From positions 1-64,000 of the forward strand of contig NZ_JHEH01000011.1 of assembly GCF_000715505.1 (NCBI RefSeq): DNA of 64,000 nucleotides. The letters run 5' to 3'. Below the pieces are notes generated by a model, which had not been told where the DNA came from, searched no databases, and worked only from the letters and a program-made list of their open reading frames with translations. This document shows positions 36,638 to 45,578 of the stretch, piece by piece. Position numbers and translations under genes: made by a program. Origin of the DNA: Thioclava dalianensis (GTDB lineage: Bacteria > Pseudomonadota > Alphaproteobacteria > Rhodobacterales > Rhodobacteraceae). Each line of letters begins with the position of its first letter. Within the stretch, counting starts at the first letter, position 1.

Positions 36638-36931
36638 ATGGATTTCAACACCTCTCTTGCATCGCAAAGCTATGCCAACGCCCGCGCCGCTGCGGCCCCG
36701 CAGTCGCAAGCGGCCGGGCAGGCTGGCTCTGCGTTCTGGCAAGTTGCCGGCTCCTTTGCAGAGACGCTTCAACACGGTGAGGAGACCGCGAAAGCCGCGA
36801 TGACCGGCGGCGCTGATCCGCATGCGCTGGTGCAGGCGCTCGCCCAGACAGAGCTGGCCGTCGAGACCGCCGTGACCGTACGCAACAAGGTCGTCGAGGC
36901 CTATCAGGAAATTCTCAGGATGCCGGTCTGA
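36638..36931 (+). CDS. fliE: Flagellar hook-basal body protein FliE
   Basis: FliE links the MS-ring to the rod. The 97-residue protein matches in length and in its C-terminal signature: QTELAVETAVTVRNKVVEAYQEILRMPV aligns with the conserved helical end of FliE (two blocks of the same helix). The N-terminal 30 residues are Ala/Gln-rich. It starts 17 bases after flgC and ends in the first base of fliQ. Confidence 0.92.
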   Translation: MDFNTSLASQSYANARAAAAPQSQAAGQAGSAFWQVAGSFAETLQHGEETAKAAMTGGADPHALVQALAQTELAVETAVTVRNKVVEAYQEILRMPV

Positions 36932-37197
36932 TGCAGGAAGCCGTCTTCTTCGACACGCTGCGGCAGGGCCTTTGGATCGCCGTGATGATCTCGGCCCCGC
37001 TGCTGGGTGTCGCCCTCATCGCAGGCGTCACCATCGGTCTCTTTCAGGCGCTGACCTCGGTGCAGGAAATGACGCTGACCTTCGTGCCGAAGGTCGGTGC
37101 GATGCTGATCGTGTTCTGGGTGTCGATGTCATTCATGTCCGATGCGCTGGTCGATTTCTTCACCCAGACGCTCGTGCCTTTGATTGCGGAGATCTGA
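36931..37197 (+). CDS. fliQ: Flagellar export gate protein FliQ
   Basis: An 88-residue inner-membrane protein with two transmembrane helices (about 15-40 and 52-75), part of the FliP5Q4R1 export gate. The conserved stretch GLFQALTSVQEMTLTFVPK between the helices is diagnostic. It is translated from an ATG overlapping the fliE stop by one base. Its placement in the rod operon, away from fliP and fliR, is common in Alphaproteobacteria. Confidence 0.95.
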   Translation: MQEAVFFDTLRQGLWIAVMISAPLLGVALIAGVTIGLFQALTSVQEMTLTFVPKVGAMLIVFWVSMSFMSDALVDFFTQTLVPLIAEI

Positions 37198-37200
37198 CCT

Positions 37201-37917
37201 ATGGACAACTCCATCTATGCCGCGTTGAACCGCCAGTCCGGCTTGATGCAGGAAATGCGCGTCGTGGCCAACAATATCGCCAATGCCTCAACCACCGGGT
37301 TTCGCCGCGAAGGGGTGATCTTCGCAGAGCATGTGGCCGCGCTGCAGGCGCAGGAACCCTCGCTGTCGATGGCCGATGCGCGCGGGCGTGAGATCGATCT
37401 GACGCAAGGCGGGCTCACCCAGACCGGCAATGCCTTTGACTTCGCCATTGAGGGCGAGGGGTTCTTCATGATCGAGACCCCGCAGGGCAACCAATTGACC
37501 CGCGCGGGTAGCTTCATCCCCTCCCCCGAAGGCGAGCTGCTGACACCCGATGGCTACCGTCTGCTTGATCCGGGTGGCACGGCCATCGCGGTGCCCGGCG
37601 GGGTGGGTGATATCGCCCTTGCCCCCGACGGCACGCTTTCGGCCCAGGGCAATCCGATTGCTCAGGTCGGGGTGTTCCTTCCCACCGATCCAGCCGGGCT
37701 GCGCCATGTCGGCGGGACCCGCTTCAGCACTGAGGCCGGGGCAGAACCGGTCGAGCAGGCCACGCTTTTGCAGGGATATCGGGAGGAGTCGAATGTCGAT
37801 CCGATCACCGAGATTTCCCGCATGATCGAGGTCCAGCGCGCCTATGAGCTGGGCCAGAAATTCCTCGACCGAGAGGATGAACGCATCCGCGGCGTCATCA
37901 CGACGCTGGGTCGCTAA
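37201..37917 (+). CDS. flgF: Flagellar rod protein FlgF
   Basis: A 238-residue distal-type rod component placed between FlgC and FlgG. The N-terminal rod motif RVVANNIANASTTGFRRE and the C-terminal SNVDPITEISRMIEVQRAYELG are typical, with the middle beta-rich domain (FAIEGEGFFMIETPQGNQLTRAG in two blocks) shared with FlgG. Length and position before flgG fit FlgF better than FlgG. It starts 3 bases after fliQ. Confidence 0.93.
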   Translation: MDNSIYAALNRQSGLMQEMRVVANNIANASTTGFRREGVIFAEHVAALQAQEPSLSMADARGREIDLTQGGLTQTGNAFDFAIEGEGFFMIETPQGNQLTRAGSFIPSPEGELLTPDGYRLLDPGGTAIAVPGGVGDIALAPDGTLSAQGNPIAQVGVFLPTDPAGLRHVGGTRFSTEAGAEPVEQATLLQGYREESNVDPITEISRMIEVQRAYELGQKFLDREDERIRGVITTLGR

Positions 37918-37932
37918 CATCAGGAGACAGCC

Positions 37933-38718
37933 ATGCGCGCCCTTCAAATCGCAGCCTCGGGAATGAGTGCCCAGCAAATGCGGGTCGAGGTGATCTCGAA
38001 CAACCTCGCGAACATGTCGACCACGGGCTACAACACGCGGCGCGCCGAGTTTGCCGATCTGCATTATCAGCAAATGACGCGACCCGGCACGATCAATGCC
38101 ACCGATGGCACGCAAATCCCGGCGGGCGTGCAGCTTGGTCTGGGCGTGCGTCCCACTGCGGTGACGGTGACGCTGGCGCAGGGCTCGCTCACCGCCACGG
38201 GCGGCGATCTGGATGTCGCGATCGACGGGAGCGGCTATCTGGAGATCACGCTGCCGTCGGGGATCTCGGCCTATACCCGCGATGGCGGTCTCAAACGCTC
38301 GGCTGACGGGCAGGTTGTGACGTCGGACGGCTTTCCAGTCGTGCCGAATATCACGATCCCCGCAGATGCCCGCGCCATCGCGATCAATGCCGATGGCGAG
38401 ATGTATGCCTATTTCAATGATCAGGTGCAGCCGCAGCTTCTGGGGCAGTTCACGCTGGCGAACTTCACCAATGAAAAAGGTCTTGAGGCGATCGGGTCGA
38501 ACACATTTCTGGAAACCGGGGCCTCCGGTCCGCCGGTGGTCGCCACGCCGGGACAGGACGGGCTGGGCACGCTGCGGCAGGGCTATCTGGAGGAAAGCTC
38601 TGTCGATCCCGTCCGCGAAATCACCGAGTTGATCAAGGCGCAACGTGGCTATGAGCTCAACGCCAAGGTGATCACCGCCGCCGACCAGATGCTCGGCGCA
38701 ACGACTCAGGTGCGCTGA
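37933..38718 (+). CDS. flgG: Flagellar distal rod protein FlgG
   Basis: The 261-residue distal rod subunit, at the normal length. Both termini are canonical: QQMRVEVISNNLANMSTTGYNTRR at the start and EESSVDPVREITELIKAQRGYELNAKVI at the end (each as family blocks), with the DLDVAIDGSGYLEI stretch in between. AGGAGACAGCC before the ATG is a good ribosome site. The stop overlaps flgA by one base (TGATG). Confidence 0.96.
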   Translation: MRALQIAASGMSAQQMRVEVISNNLANMSTTGYNTRRAEFADLHYQQMTRPGTINATDGTQIPAGVQLGLGVRPTAVTVTLAQGSLTATGGDLDVAIDGSGYLEITLPSGISAYTRDGGLKRSADGQVVTSDGFPVVPNITIPADARAIAINADGEMYAYFNDQVQPQLLGQFTLANFTNEKGLEAIGSNTFLETGASGPPVVATPGQDGLGTLRQGYLEESSVDPVREITELIKAQRGYELNAKVITAADQMLGATTQVR

Positions 38719-39140
38719 TGTTACGCCTCACCCTGTGCTGGGCCCTTTGTGCCGCAGCGACACCCGGATGGGCCGAGCAACTGGTCGCGGCGCGCACGAT
38801 CCGCGCGCAAACCGTGCTGGCAGCCGAGGATGTTCAGGTCGAACCGGGCACGCGTGCAGGCACGTTTACAGAGCCCGCAGAGGTCGTCGGACTTGAGACG
38901 CGCGTCACGCTTTATGCCGGGCGCCCGATCCGTATCAGCGATCTCGGCAAGCCCGCCATCGTAGAGCGCAACCAGTTTTTACCTCTCATCTTTCTCAAGG
39001 GCGGGCTGACGATCCGCACCGAGGGGCGCGCATTGGAGCGCGCCGGGATCGGCGAGACGATCCGCGTGATGAACGCCGCCTCGAAAGCCACCGTCAACGC
39101 CCGGCTTGCCAAGGACGGCGCCGCTTATGTCACCCAGTGA
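38718..39140 (+). CDS. flgA: P-ring assembly chaperone FlgA
   Basis: A 140-residue periplasmic protein with a signal peptide (about 1-19, ending PGWA) and an SAF domain: LVAARTIRAQTVLAAEDV and TLYAGRPIRISDLGKPAIV. FlgA assists assembly of the FlgI P-ring around the rod. It is at the short end of the family (E. coli FlgA is over 200 residues) and lacks the extra N-terminal domain, as often in Alphaproteobacteria. flgI itself is not in the window. Confidence 0.9.
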   Translation: MLRLTLCWALCAAATPGWAEQLVAARTIRAQTVLAAEDVQVEPGTRAGTFTEPAEVVGLETRVTLYAGRPIRISDLGKPAIVERNQFLPLIFLKGGLTIRTEGRALERAGIGETIRVMNAASKATVNARLAKDGAAYVTQ

Positions 39141-39153
39141 GGAGACCCATGCC

Positions 39154-39876
39154 ATGAAACTGCGCGCGCTGCTTTTGGTGCTTGCGATGGCGTCCTGCGG
39201 GCGTCTCGAGAATGTCGGAAAAGAGCCGGGCTTCACGCCTGTGGAAAGCGGCAACGAGTTCTTCGCGATGTCGAGCGTGGCAATGCCGGTCGAGATAGAG
39301 CGGCGGCGCCCCACGCAGGATGCCTCGCTTTGGTCGGGATCGCGCAACTCGCTTTTGGGCGACCGGCGCGCCGCCCAGCGCGGGGATATCATGACGGTCG
39401 TTATCGAGATCGACGACAAGGCAGAGATTTCCAATTCCAGCGGACGGTCGCGCTCGGGCTCGGAAAGCCTTGGCATCCCCTCCTTGCTGGGCATTCCGCA
39501 ACGTCTGGACAAGGTGCTGCCAGACGGGGCCTCGATGGCTGATGCGGTCTCGACCAATTCCAGCTCATCCTATCGCGGGGACGGCTCTGTCTCGCGCAAT
39601 GAAAAGCTCACTCTGCGCGTCGCGGTTACCATCATCGAGACGCTGCCAAACGGCGTCTTGCGCATCCAGGGCAGCCAAGAGGTCCGGGTGAATTACGAGG
39701 TGCGTGAGCTGGTGGTAAGCGGCTTTGTCCGGCCCGAGGATATCAGCCGCCAAAACGAGATCACCTATGACAAGATCGCCGGCGCCCGGATTTCATATGG
39801 CGGGCGCGGCCAGATCAGCGACGTGCAGCAGCCGCGCTATGGCCAACAGATCACCGATATCCTGCTGCCATTCTAA
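39154..39876 (+). CDS. flgH: Flagellar L-ring protein FlgH
   Basis: A 240-residue outer-membrane lipoprotein that forms the L-ring. The signal segment ends in the lipobox MASC (Cys about residue 15). The conserved stretches SLWSGSRNSLLGDRRAAQRGDI and the C-terminal NEITYDKIAGARISYGGRGQI are seen in blocks. ATG 39154 lies downstream of GAGGAGAC; an in-frame upstream start overlaps flgA and would spoil the lipobox distance. A FliL-like gene follows after 11 bases. Confidence 0.95.
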   Translation: MKLRALLLVLAMASCGRLENVGKEPGFTPVESGNEFFAMSSVAMPVEIERRRPTQDASLWSGSRNSLLGDRRAAQRGDIMTVVIEIDDKAEISNSSGRSRSGSESLGIPSLLGIPQRLDKVLPDGASMADAVSTNSSSSYRGDGSVSRNEKLTLRVAVTIIETLPNGVLRIQGSQEVRVNYEVRELVVSGFVRPEDISRQNEITYDKIAGARISYGGRGQISDVQQPRYGQQITDILLPF

Positions 39877-39887
39877 GGGGACGTTCG

Positions 39888-40385
39888 ATGGGCAAACTCA
39901 TACCGATTCTCCTGGCGCTTGTCGGGCTCGCGGGGGGTGGCGGGGCGGGCTATTTCCTGCGCCCGCCCCCGCCCGACCCCGAGGCGCTGGCCGAGTGCGG
40001 ACCGGTGCAGACCGATCACGATCTGCAAAGCTTGCCCCCGGGCGAAGAAGAAGGCGAAGCCACCACGGAATTTGTCAAACTGAACAACCAATTCATCGTG
40101 CCCGTCGTGACCTCTGGCAAGGTAAGCTCGCTTGTGCTCCTGTCGCTTGGCCTTGAAGTCCGGGTCGGTGGGACCGAGGCCGTCTATCGCGCCGAACCCA
40201 AACTGCGCGATGCATTCCTGCAAGTTCTGTTCGACCACGCCAATGTTGGTGGCTTCGCCGGTGATTTCACCGGCGCGGCCACGATGGATCGGCTGCGCAT
40301 GTCTCTCCGCGAGACCGCACAAAGCATCCTTGGCGACCAAGTGATCGCTATCCTCATCTCGGACATCGTGCGTCAGGACACCTGA
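39888..40385 (+). CDS. FliL-like basal body-associated protein (second copy)
   Basis: A 165-residue protein with one N-terminal membrane helix (about 5-24), a Pro/Glu-rich linker and a FliL-type periplasmic domain with FVKLNNQFIVPVV, SLGLEVRVGGTEAVYRAEPKLRDAFL and a long amphipathic helix. FliL surrounds or supports the stator around the motor. A separate FliL lies at 49904-50410, so the cluster encodes two paralogues. This copy closes the flg operon and may serve the L-ring side or be specialised; that is inference. Confidence 0.82.
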   Translation: MGKLIPILLALVGLAGGGGAGYFLRPPPPDPEALAECGPVQTDHDLQSLPPGEEEGEATTEFVKLNNQFIVPVVTSGKVSSLVLLSLGLEVRVGGTEAVYRAEPKLRDAFLQVLFDHANVGGFAGDFTGAATMDRLRMSLRETAQSILGDQVIAILISDIVRQDT

Positions 40386-40401
40386 GCACGCCGCACCCCG
40401 C

Positions 40402-40746
40402 CTAAGGGTTTTGCCGTTTCGCAAGTTTGACAAGTGCCGCGTGCCGCCCCACGGCGCGCGCAGCCGCATCGCGGGCGCCCTCAAAGCGAGGGGCGCCCGC
40501 TTTGAGTTCGTCTGTAATCTGCTCCGTCCGGTTGTGCACAAAGGTGTCAAAGCGCGCAGCGGCAATGGCGGTCTCAGGACTGGCCGCCGCAGATTTTCGG
40601 GCGCTGCGTTGCTCTGCGGCCAAAGCCTCGCGCTGCGCCTCGATTGCCTGACGCTCGCGCGCGAGCGCTGCAAACCCGCTCAGCGCCACCATCCGATGTA
40701 TCTGCGCCAGATCCGTGAGGCGGCTGAGTTGGCGGCGCTTGTTCAT
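40402..40746 (-). CDS. Small coiled-coil flagellar-cluster protein (possible FliJ)
   Basis: A 114-residue, almost wholly helical protein, rich in Ala, Arg, Glu and Gln (ALARERQAIEAQREALAAEQ). It begins in the stop of flhB (TGATG, ATG 40746, with GGAG 6 bases upstream) and is the last gene of the leftward flhA-side operon. Size, charge and coiled coil suit FliJ, the export chaperone-escort and FliI stalk, but sequence evidence is weak and fliI is on another operon. Other small helical flagellar chaperones remain possible. Confidence 0.55.
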   Translation of the reverse strand: MNKRRQLSRLTDLAQIHRMVALSGFAALARERQAIEAQREALAAEQRSARKSAAASPETAIAAARFDTFVHNRTEQITDELKAGAPRFEGARDAAARAVGRHAALVKLAKRQNP

Positions 40747-41828
40747 CATGATCTCCGACGGCCCGCCCGCGCGCGCATCTTCTCGGCAAAGCGGATCGCT
40801 GCGGCCACGGGCTTGTAATGTTCGGGCCGGATATCCTCGCCGACCTCAACCACGGCATAGAGCGCACGCGCGGTCGGTGGATCGGAATGAATCGGCACGC
40901 CTGATTCCGCCGCGATCTCGCGGATCCGTGCGGCCAGCGCATCCATGCCTTTGGCCACGCAGGTCGGCGCGCGGCCACTTTCGCGATCCCATTTCAGAGC
41001 CACGGCATAATGCGTCGGGTTGACGATGATCACATCGGCCTGAGCCGCATTACGCAATGTCTGACCTGTCGCAATCTCGATACCGCGTTGGCGACGCTGG
41101 CCCTTGAGATGCGGATCGCCTTCTGATTGCTTCATCTCATCCATGAGTTCCTTGCGGCTCATCCGGTTGCGGCGCAGAAAATCGGCACGCTGCCAGAAGT
41201 AATCGACCGCCCCCATCAGGGCCGCGAGCCCCGTGACAAGTGCGAGAAATTCGACGATCATCTCCATCAGCATCCCGCTGGACTGCCCCGGAGACAGACG
41301 CTGGCTCACGAGGATCTCGTCCAATTTGGCCCGCAGATAAAACGCCAGAACGACCGAGATCACGATGAGCTTCACCGTGCTTTTCGCGAATTCGAACAGA
41401 CCGTTGCGTCCGAATTTCTGCACGGCATTCGCCATTGGATTGATGCGGCTGAGCTTGGGTTGCAGCTTCTCGGGGGCGGCCACGATGGCGCGCTGCGCCC
41501 AATAGGCGACCAAGGCGGCAATCAGCGGCCCCAGCAGGAACGGAGCGACCGGCGCGAGCATCGAGAACATCGCGCCCATCCCCAAAGCGCTCCCGCCCGA
41601 AAAAATGGTTTTCGACAGGCTGTCGGCGCGATCGAGCATCACCATTGCGCGCGACCCGAACTGCTCAAGCGCGACATGCCCCACGGCAGCGATCGCAAGC
41701 AGGAAGCCGCCATAGACCGCCGCCACCGCGATTTCGCTCGAGCGCACAAGATCGCCCTTCCGGCGGGCCTCTGTCAGCTTGTGCTCGGTCGGTTCATATT
41801 CCTTTTCGGCGGCGTCTTCCTCACTCAT
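40746..41828 (-). CDS. flhB: Flagellar export switch protein FlhB
   Basis: FlhB controls the switch from hook to filament export and is cut by its own NPTH motif. The 360-residue protein has four membrane segments in the first 210 residues, a basic linker, and the cytoplasmic domain with VIVNPTHYAVALKW (cleavage between Asn and Pro). The N terminus EKEYEPTEHKLTEARRKGDLVRS is canonical. It is ATGA-coupled to fliR upstream and TGATG-coupled to the coiled-coil gene downstream. Confidence 0.97.
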   Translation of the reverse strand: MSEEDAAEKEYEPTEHKLTEARRKGDLVRSSEIAVAAVYGGFLLAIAAVGHVALEQFGSRAMVMLDRADSLSKTIFSGGSALGMGAMFSMLAPVAPFLLGPLIAALVAYWAQRAIVAAPEKLQPKLSRINPMANAVQKFGRNGLFEFAKSTVKLIVISVVLAFYLRAKLDEILVSQRLSPGQSSGMLMEMIVEFLALVTGLAALMGAVDYFWQRADFLRRNRMSRKELMDEMKQSEGDPHLKGQRRQRGIEIATGQTLRNAAQADVIIVNPTHYAVALKWDRESGRAPTCVAKGMDALAARIREIAAESGVPIHSDPPTARALYAVVEVGEDIRPEHYKPVAAAIRFAEKMRARAGRRRS

Positions 41829-42601
41829 GGAGGCACCACGAACGGGTTGCCCAGAAAGTCGCGGATCGCCTCATGCCACAGGACGATCCCGCCGGGCAGC
41901 GCGATGGCCAAAAGCATCAAGCCACCCGCCGTCAGCGCAGGCGCCCCGACGAAAGCGACCATAAGCTGTGGCATCGCACGGTTGATCGCGCCAAGGGCCA
42001 CATTGTAAATCAGGCCAGTAATCACGAAGGGTGCGGCGATCATGAAGGCCAGCACGAAACTCTGCGCGATCCCCGAGACGCCCCACATCCGCAACGCGCC
42101 GGCATCGGGCCACGCCCCTGCGGGGAGCACATCGTAAGAGCCGATCAGAAACGCGGTTAGATGCACGGCAAATCCCAGCTTCATCAGCAAAGCAATGGCC
42201 GCGATCAGCAAGAGGTTTCCCACGGCGGGCTGCGGCTCGCCGCCCATCCCGCCAAGCAGTTGCGACAGCGATGTCGCCTGCGCGGCAATCGTCCCCGCCA
42301 CCTGAAGCGCGAACACGAAGGCGCGCAGCCCCAGCCCAAGAAACAGCCCGATCATGAGCTCAGAGAGCATCCAGAACGGTATGCCCTCACGGCTGCGCAA
42401 GGGGGCCAGATCGGTCGCAAGCGCGGGCATCACGAGCACGGTAAGGCCCAGCGCGATCATGGTTTTGATGCGCGCCGGCACGGCTTGCTCTCCAACGCCC
42501 GGGGCGAGCGCCACCAGACCGCCCACGCGCAATAGCACCACGAAGCCCAGAAACAGCGCGGCCCGACTGCCATCGAGAAGCTGCACGAGCGCCTCGGTCA
42601 T
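41825..42601 (-). CDS. fliR: Flagellar export gate protein FliR
   Basis: A 258-residue inner-membrane protein with about six hydrophobic helices, part of the export gate with FliP and FliQ. Family stretches are VPARIKTMIALGLTVLVMP (about 40), GLFLGLGLRAFVFALQVAGTIAAQ (blocks about 85) and the conserved APFVITGLIYNVALGAINRAMPQL near residue 190. Its start overlaps the flhA stop (ATGA) and its stop overlaps the flhB start (ATGA), so flhA-fliR-flhB form one coupled unit. Confidence 0.95.
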   Translation of the reverse strand: MTEALVQLLDGSRAALFLGFVVLLRVGGLVALAPGVGEQAVPARIKTMIALGLTVLVMPALATDLAPLRSREGIPFWMLSELMIGLFLGLGLRAFVFALQVAGTIAAQATSLSQLLGGMGGEPQPAVGNLLLIAAIALLMKLGFAVHLTAFLIGSYDVLPAGAWPDAGALRMWGVSGIAQSFVLAFMIAAPFVITGLIYNVALGAINRAMPQLMVAFVGAPALTAGGLMLLAIALPGGIVLWHEAIRDFLGNPFVVPP

Positions 42602-44685
42602 GCGGCCACCATCCCGACCATCGCGGGGCGCGCGTCCAATCCGATCTCTTCAAAGCTGAGCACCGGGGCCGCGATCCCTTTCGCGCTGAGCACCGTGCGC
42701 AGAAACCGCCGCCGCCGTCCCGATGCGACCAGCGCTGGGAAGATCCCGCTTTGCCCGGCCACGGACAGCCGCTCGGCGATATTGCCCGCCAGCCGATTGA
42801 ACATCTCGGGCGGCAAGGCAACATCACCCGCCCCGCGCTCCCCGACCGTATAGGTGCCGAAGGTCTCCTCCCATTCGGGCGCCAGTTGAATGAGCGGGAT
42901 CGTTCCATCTTCGCGGCGCAGCTCTGCCACAAGCTGAAAGCCCAGCCGTTGCCGCACATGTTCGCAGATCGCCTCGGGCGTCGGCAGGCTGCGCACCTCC
43001 GCGATCGCTTCGATGATCAGCAAAAGGTTGCGGATCGACACCCGTTCCTCAAGCAGCAACCGCAACACTGCAAGAAGCAGATCGACCGGCACCTTGTCAG
43101 GGACGAGTTCCTCGAGCACGCGGCGATTGGCTTGGGCACGAGCGGGATCCGAAAGGTTGACCACCTCGTCGAGCAACCGCCGCAAGGCCCGCTGTGTCAT
43201 CAGACGCGCGAAATTCGCCTTGATCACCTCCAGCAGATGGGTGGCCAGAACTTCGGTCGGGCTGACAACGGTCGAGCCCGCCAGAGCCGCCTCTTCCTGC
43301 GTGTCCGCCGACACCCAGCGCGCGGGCGCCTGAAAGACCGGCTCGCGCACCTCGGGCCCTTCGGGCAGGATCTCGCGATTGTCGGCGATCAGCGCCAGAA
43401 CGCGCTCCGGGTAAAGCCGGTCTCGCGCCTGCTCGACGCCCTGAATGCGGATCCGGTAGCCGCCCGGCCCAAGCGTCGCATCGTCGGTCAGCCGGATCTC
43501 AGGGAGGATCAAGCCAAAATTCGTAGCCACATGGTTACGCATATTCGAAATCCGCGCATCCAGCCCGGTGGCCGGGTCCAGAGCCATCGCGACCAGATCC
43601 GGCGAGAACTCGACATGGATATCATCGACATCGAGCATATCGCCGAGCGACTTTTTCGGAGCGACTTTTTCTGGCGCGGGCATCTTCATCGCCTCGCGCC
43701 GCAGCCGCGCCCGCTCGTTCCGGGCCAACATATAGGCAGCCCCGCCCAAGATCGTAGCGCCCAGCATGAAGGGGACGAAGGGCAGCCCCGGCACCAAGCC
43801 AAAGAGCCCCATCAAGATGCCGACCGTCGCAAGGGCTGGAGGGTATTTGCCCAATTGACGGAACATCTCTAGATCGGTGGAGCCCTTCGCCCCGCCGCGC
43901 GACAGCAAAAGCGCTGAGGCAATCGAGATGATCACGGCCGGGATCTGGCTCACCAACCCATCGCCGACCGTCAGGATCGCATAGGTTTCCAGCGCGCGCC
44001 CAATCGGCATTCCGTGGACCGCCGTCCCGATGATCAGCCCCATCACGAGGTTGAGCATGGTGATCAGCAAGCCCGCCACAGCGTCGCCCTTGACGAATTT
44101 CGACGCGCCATCGAGCGAGCCGAAGAAGGTGGTCTCGGCCTGCTCGCGTTCGCGCCGCTCGCGCGCTTCGGCGTGATCGATCGCGCCCGCATTCATATCG
44201 CTGTCGATCGCGAGCTGCTTGCCTGGCATCGCATCAAGCGCAAAGCGTGCGCCGACTTCGGCCATCCGGCCCGCGCCCTTGGTGATCACGATAAAATTCA
44301 CGATCAGGATCACGCAGAACACGACAAGCCCGATCAGGACCGAGCCGCTCATGATGAAATTCGCGAAGCCTTCGATCACGTCCCCAGCGGCGCCTGTGCC
44401 AGTATGCCCCTCGCCAATGATCAGCTTGGTGGAGGTGACGTTGAGCGAGAGGCGCAGCATCAGCGAGCCAAGCAGGATCGTCGGGAAGGCCGAAAAATCC
44501 AGAGGGCGCTCGATGAACAGCGTAACCGTGAAAATTAGGATGGCGAGCGCGAAGGATGTCGCAAGGCCGACATCGAGAACCCATGCGGGCACGGGCAGGA
44601 TCATCATCACGATGATCGCCATCAGGGCCAGCGCAAGAAGGATCGTGGGCTGAAAGATCCGGCGCAGGGTCAAGCTCGGCGTCAT
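42598..44685 (-). CDS. flhA: Flagellar export protein FlhA
   Basis: FlhA forms the nonameric cytoplasmic ring that docks export substrates. The 695-residue protein has eight membrane helices in the first 330 residues, with the FHIPEP-type loop GDAMPGKQLAIDSDMNAGAI read here as LDAMPGKQLAIDSDMNAG (about 150) and the preceding FIVITKGAGRMAEVGARF. The large C-terminal cytoplasmic domain contains VIVNPTEVL-like SPTEVLATHLLEVIK (about 480). The ATG overlaps the sltF stop. Confidence 0.97.
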   Translation of the reverse strand: MTPSLTLRRIFQPTILLALALMAIIVMMILPVPAWVLDVGLATSFALAILIFTVTLFIERPLDFSAFPTILLGSLMLRLSLNVTSTKLIIGEGHTGTGAAGDVIEGFANFIMSGSVLIGLVVFCVILIVNFIVITKGAGRMAEVGARFALDAMPGKQLAIDSDMNAGAIDHAEARERREREQAETTFFGSLDGASKFVKGDAVAGLLITMLNLVMGLIIGTAVHGMPIGRALETYAILTVGDGLVSQIPAVIISIASALLLSRGGAKGSTDLEMFRQLGKYPPALATVGILMGLFGLVPGLPFVPFMLGATILGGAAYMLARNERARLRREAMKMPAPEKVAPKKSLGDMLDVDDIHVEFSPDLVAMALDPATGLDARISNMRNHVATNFGLILPEIRLTDDATLGPGGYRIRIQGVEQARDRLYPERVLALIADNREILPEGPEVREPVFQAPARWVSADTQEEAALAGSTVVSPTEVLATHLLEVIKANFARLMTQRALRRLLDEVVNLSDPARAQANRRVLEELVPDKVPVDLLLAVLRLLLEERVSIRNLLLIIEAIAEVRSLPTPEAICEHVRQRLGFQLVAELRREDGTIPLIQLAPEWEETFGTYTVGERGAGDVALPPEMFNRLAGNIAERLSVAGQSGIFPALVASGRRRRFLRTVLSAKGIAAPVLSFEEIGLDARPAMVGMVAA

Positions 44686-45482
44686 TTCTCTGCACGCCGT
44701 GCCAGAGCGGAGGCGAAAAGCGATGCGCCCGCGGCATGGCCAAGCCGTGGCGTCGCGCTCTCATCGCGGATCAGGAGAGGGTAGCTATTCGCACGGCGCG
44801 GCGGCACCACCGGGTTTTGCGCCGAGACGATATCGGGAATTTCAGGGATGTCCGAGAGATCCTGCGAGGAACGTGTGGGCGATATCGCCGCTGTGTCTTG
44901 GATCCGCGCTGGCCGCAGCTGCGCCATGTTCCTATCTTCCTCGATGAAGCCTTCACGCAGGCTGGCGAACCGTTTTGAATAGCGGTCGGCATGTATCTTG
45001 GTGCGCGAATGAAAGGCACCGGCGGCCTGCGTCCAATCGCCCAATTCTTCATATAGCTCGCGAAGGAAACGCGCGGCGTAGCGCCCGTTGGCAAGCGGAT
45101 CGAACATTTCCTCGATCGATGCGAACTGATCGCCATGCCATTTGAAATTGATCTGAAAGCAGCCGACATCGAAGCTCCGCGCGCCGCGCTTATATTCACG
45201 AAACACATAGCGCAGAGCCTCATCACGGGTGTCGAACCAATGCCCAGCCCCTTCCATATTCACCGTCCAGGGCCAGGGCCGAAAGGTGCCGTCGCGCTTG
45301 CGTCCGGTTTCCGTGAGCGAAATCGCTTTGAGCACAGAGATCGGCACTTTCGTCTCACCTGCGACCAGCTCGGCGGTGCGTTCACACATCGCGGCAGTGT
45401 CCAACGAGCGGGCATGCACGAGACGCATCGGCATGACCAACAGCGCGCCGATCAGACAAAACGCAAGACAGATCTGTTGCAT
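44682..45482 (-). CDS. sltF: Flagellum-associated lytic transglycosylase SltF
   Basis: A 266-residue periplasmic muramidase with a signal peptide (about 1-24, VHARS) and an SLT fold: the catalytic Glu lies in AISLTETGR (about residue 57) and the substrate cleft in DVGCFQINFKWHGDQF (about 104). The C-terminal 80 residues are low-complexity. Rhodobacter sphaeroides SltF, a dedicated flagellar transglycosylase, opens the peptidoglycan for the rod and binds FlgJ; position before flhA and domain form match it. A TTAA-bearing upstream element (45524-45542) suggests its own promoter. Confidence 0.85.
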   Translation of the reverse strand: MQQICLAFCLIGALLVMPMRLVHARSLDTAAMCERTAELVAGETKVPISVLKAISLTETGRKRDGTFRPWPWTVNMEGAGHWFDTRDEALRYVFREYKRGARSFDVGCFQINFKWHGDQFASIEEMFDPLANGRYAARFLRELYEELGDWTQAAGAFHSRTKIHADRYSKRFASLREGFIEEDRNMAQLRPARIQDTAAISPTRSSQDLSDIPEIPDIVSAQNPVVPPRRANSYPLLIRDESATPRLGHAAGASLFASALARRAEK

Positions 45483-45523
45483 TGGGTTCTCCCTTGGCGA
45501 CGCAATTCATGCTGTCTGAAGGG

Positions 45524-45542
45524 TTAAGGGCAAAACCTTTAG
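45524..45542 (-). promoter_or_regulatory. TTAA-N11-TTAG element upstream of sltF
   Basis: On the minus strand the sequence CTAA, 11 bases, TTAA lies about 42 bases before the sltF start. Its second half GCCCTTAA is the same as in the fliI-flgB gap, and the two 19-mers agree at 14 positions. It stands in the 96-base gap between the large periplasmic gene and sltF. Confidence 0.4.
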
Positions 45543-45578
45543 ATTGTGTTTTCAGCCTCTGAGAAAGGTCGCGATTGG

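Noticed and set aside
45524-45542. FliA (sigma-28) promoter suggested by CTAAAG and GCCCTTAA before sltF
   Set aside because: Only 5 bases separate the two blocks, whereas sigma-28 promoters need about 15; the second block is also not GCCGATAA.
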